A stretch of DNA of 5,224 bases from Deltaproteobacteria bacterium. Its GTDB lineage: Bacteria; Desulfobacterota; Binatia; UBA9968. The notes beneath the pieces are model-generated. The model did not search any database, was not told where the DNA came from, and saw nothing but the letters and a program-made list of their open reading frames with translations. Made by a program: the position numbers and the translations under genes. This document shows positions 5,059 through 5,224 of this stretch, piece by piece. Location of the stretch: assembly GCA_020027655.1 (NCBI GenBank), contig JAHKKJ010000313.1:1-5224 (forward strand), given 5' to 3'. The first letter of the stretch is position 1, and each line of letters begins with the position of its first letter.

Positions 5059-5224
5059 ATGCAGGGCACAATGAAAGCGGCGCGCATTTACGGTTTTGAA
5101 AAAACCAGCAAGTCGCGTGATCTACTGCGGGTCGATGAAGTGCCGATTCCCGAGATTGAATCCGGTGAGGTGCTGATCCGGGTGTTGCGCGCGGGGCTCA
5201 ATCATGGCGATCTGCACATGCGTG
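5059..5224 (+). CDS. Medium-chain dehydrogenase/reductase (alcohol dehydrogenase GroES-like), N-terminal fragment
   Basis: The first 55 codons of a gene that continues past the window are visible. MKAARIYGF (residues 5-13), VPIPEIESGEVLIRV (28-42) and AGLNHGDLHMR (45-55) match the N-terminal GroES-like domain of the MDR superfamily, which covers zinc alcohol dehydrogenases and quinone oxidoreductases. In classical zinc alcohol dehydrogenases the last motif reads GVCHTDLH, with Cys as a catalytic zinc ligand. Here Asn48 takes the Cys place, as in many quinone-oxidoreductase-like members, so zinc-dependent alcohol oxidation should not be assumed. The NAD(P)-binding domain lies outside the window. 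The strong upstream ribosome binding site supports the ATG at 5059. A 182-bp spacer separates it from the decarboxylase on the same strand. It could act on an alcohol, enone or quinone in the same pathway; this is inference. Confidence 0.85.
   Translation, partial: MQGTMKAARIYGFEKTSKSRDLLRVDEVPIPEIESGEVLIRVLRAGLNHGDLHMR

Overview
The window is a high-GC bacterial segment with every recognisable gene on the + strand. The gene types (a CoxMSL-type molybdenum hydroxylase, a UbiD-family decarboxylase and an MDR-family dehydrogenase) and the repeat-rich intergenic DNA suggest an environmental, possibly uncultured, proteobacterium-like organism such as a soil or sediment deltaproteobacterium or Binatota-like lineage. 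That taxonomic guess is an inference; no rRNA or other marker gene is present.

Layout. Bases 1-3089 hold a tightly coupled three-subunit molybdenum hydroxylase operon in the order FAD subunit (only the C-terminus, 1-205), [2Fe-2S] subunit (202-681) and molybdopterin subunit (678-3089). Both junctions are ATGA overlaps, which implies translational coupling. Bases 3090-3412 are a 323-bp spacer without a gene. It holds two copies of a 15-bp hairpin sequence, a two-hairpin REP/MITE-like element and a degenerate 7-bp tandem repeat that runs towards the next ribosome binding site. Bases 3413-4876 encode a 487-residue UbiD-family (prenylated-FMN) decarboxylase. Bases 4877-5058 are a second spacer, with 7-bp-periodic repeats at each end in opposite sequence sense. 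At 5059 an MDR (zinc-type alcohol dehydrogenase/quinone oxidoreductase) gene begins and runs off the window.

How the genes could work together. The hydroxylase would insert a water-derived hydroxyl group into a (hetero)aromatic or aldehyde substrate, passing electrons through the 2Fe-2S clusters to FAD. UbiD enzymes reversibly remove or add a carboxyl group on aromatic or alpha,beta-unsaturated acids. MDR enzymes oxidise alcohols or reduce quinones and enones. Together they look like part of a catabolic locus for an unidentified aromatic or unsaturated acid. This is inference from neighbourhood: the spacers suggest separate transcription units rather than one operon.

The most notable points are these. 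The molybdenum subunit lacks both the CO dehydrogenase loop (AYRCSFR) and the common form II loop (AYRGAGR), having ANRGIGK instead. The UbiD protein appears to carry His in place of the usual metal-binding Glu. The intergenic DNA shows a clear 7-bp periodicity in two independent spacers.
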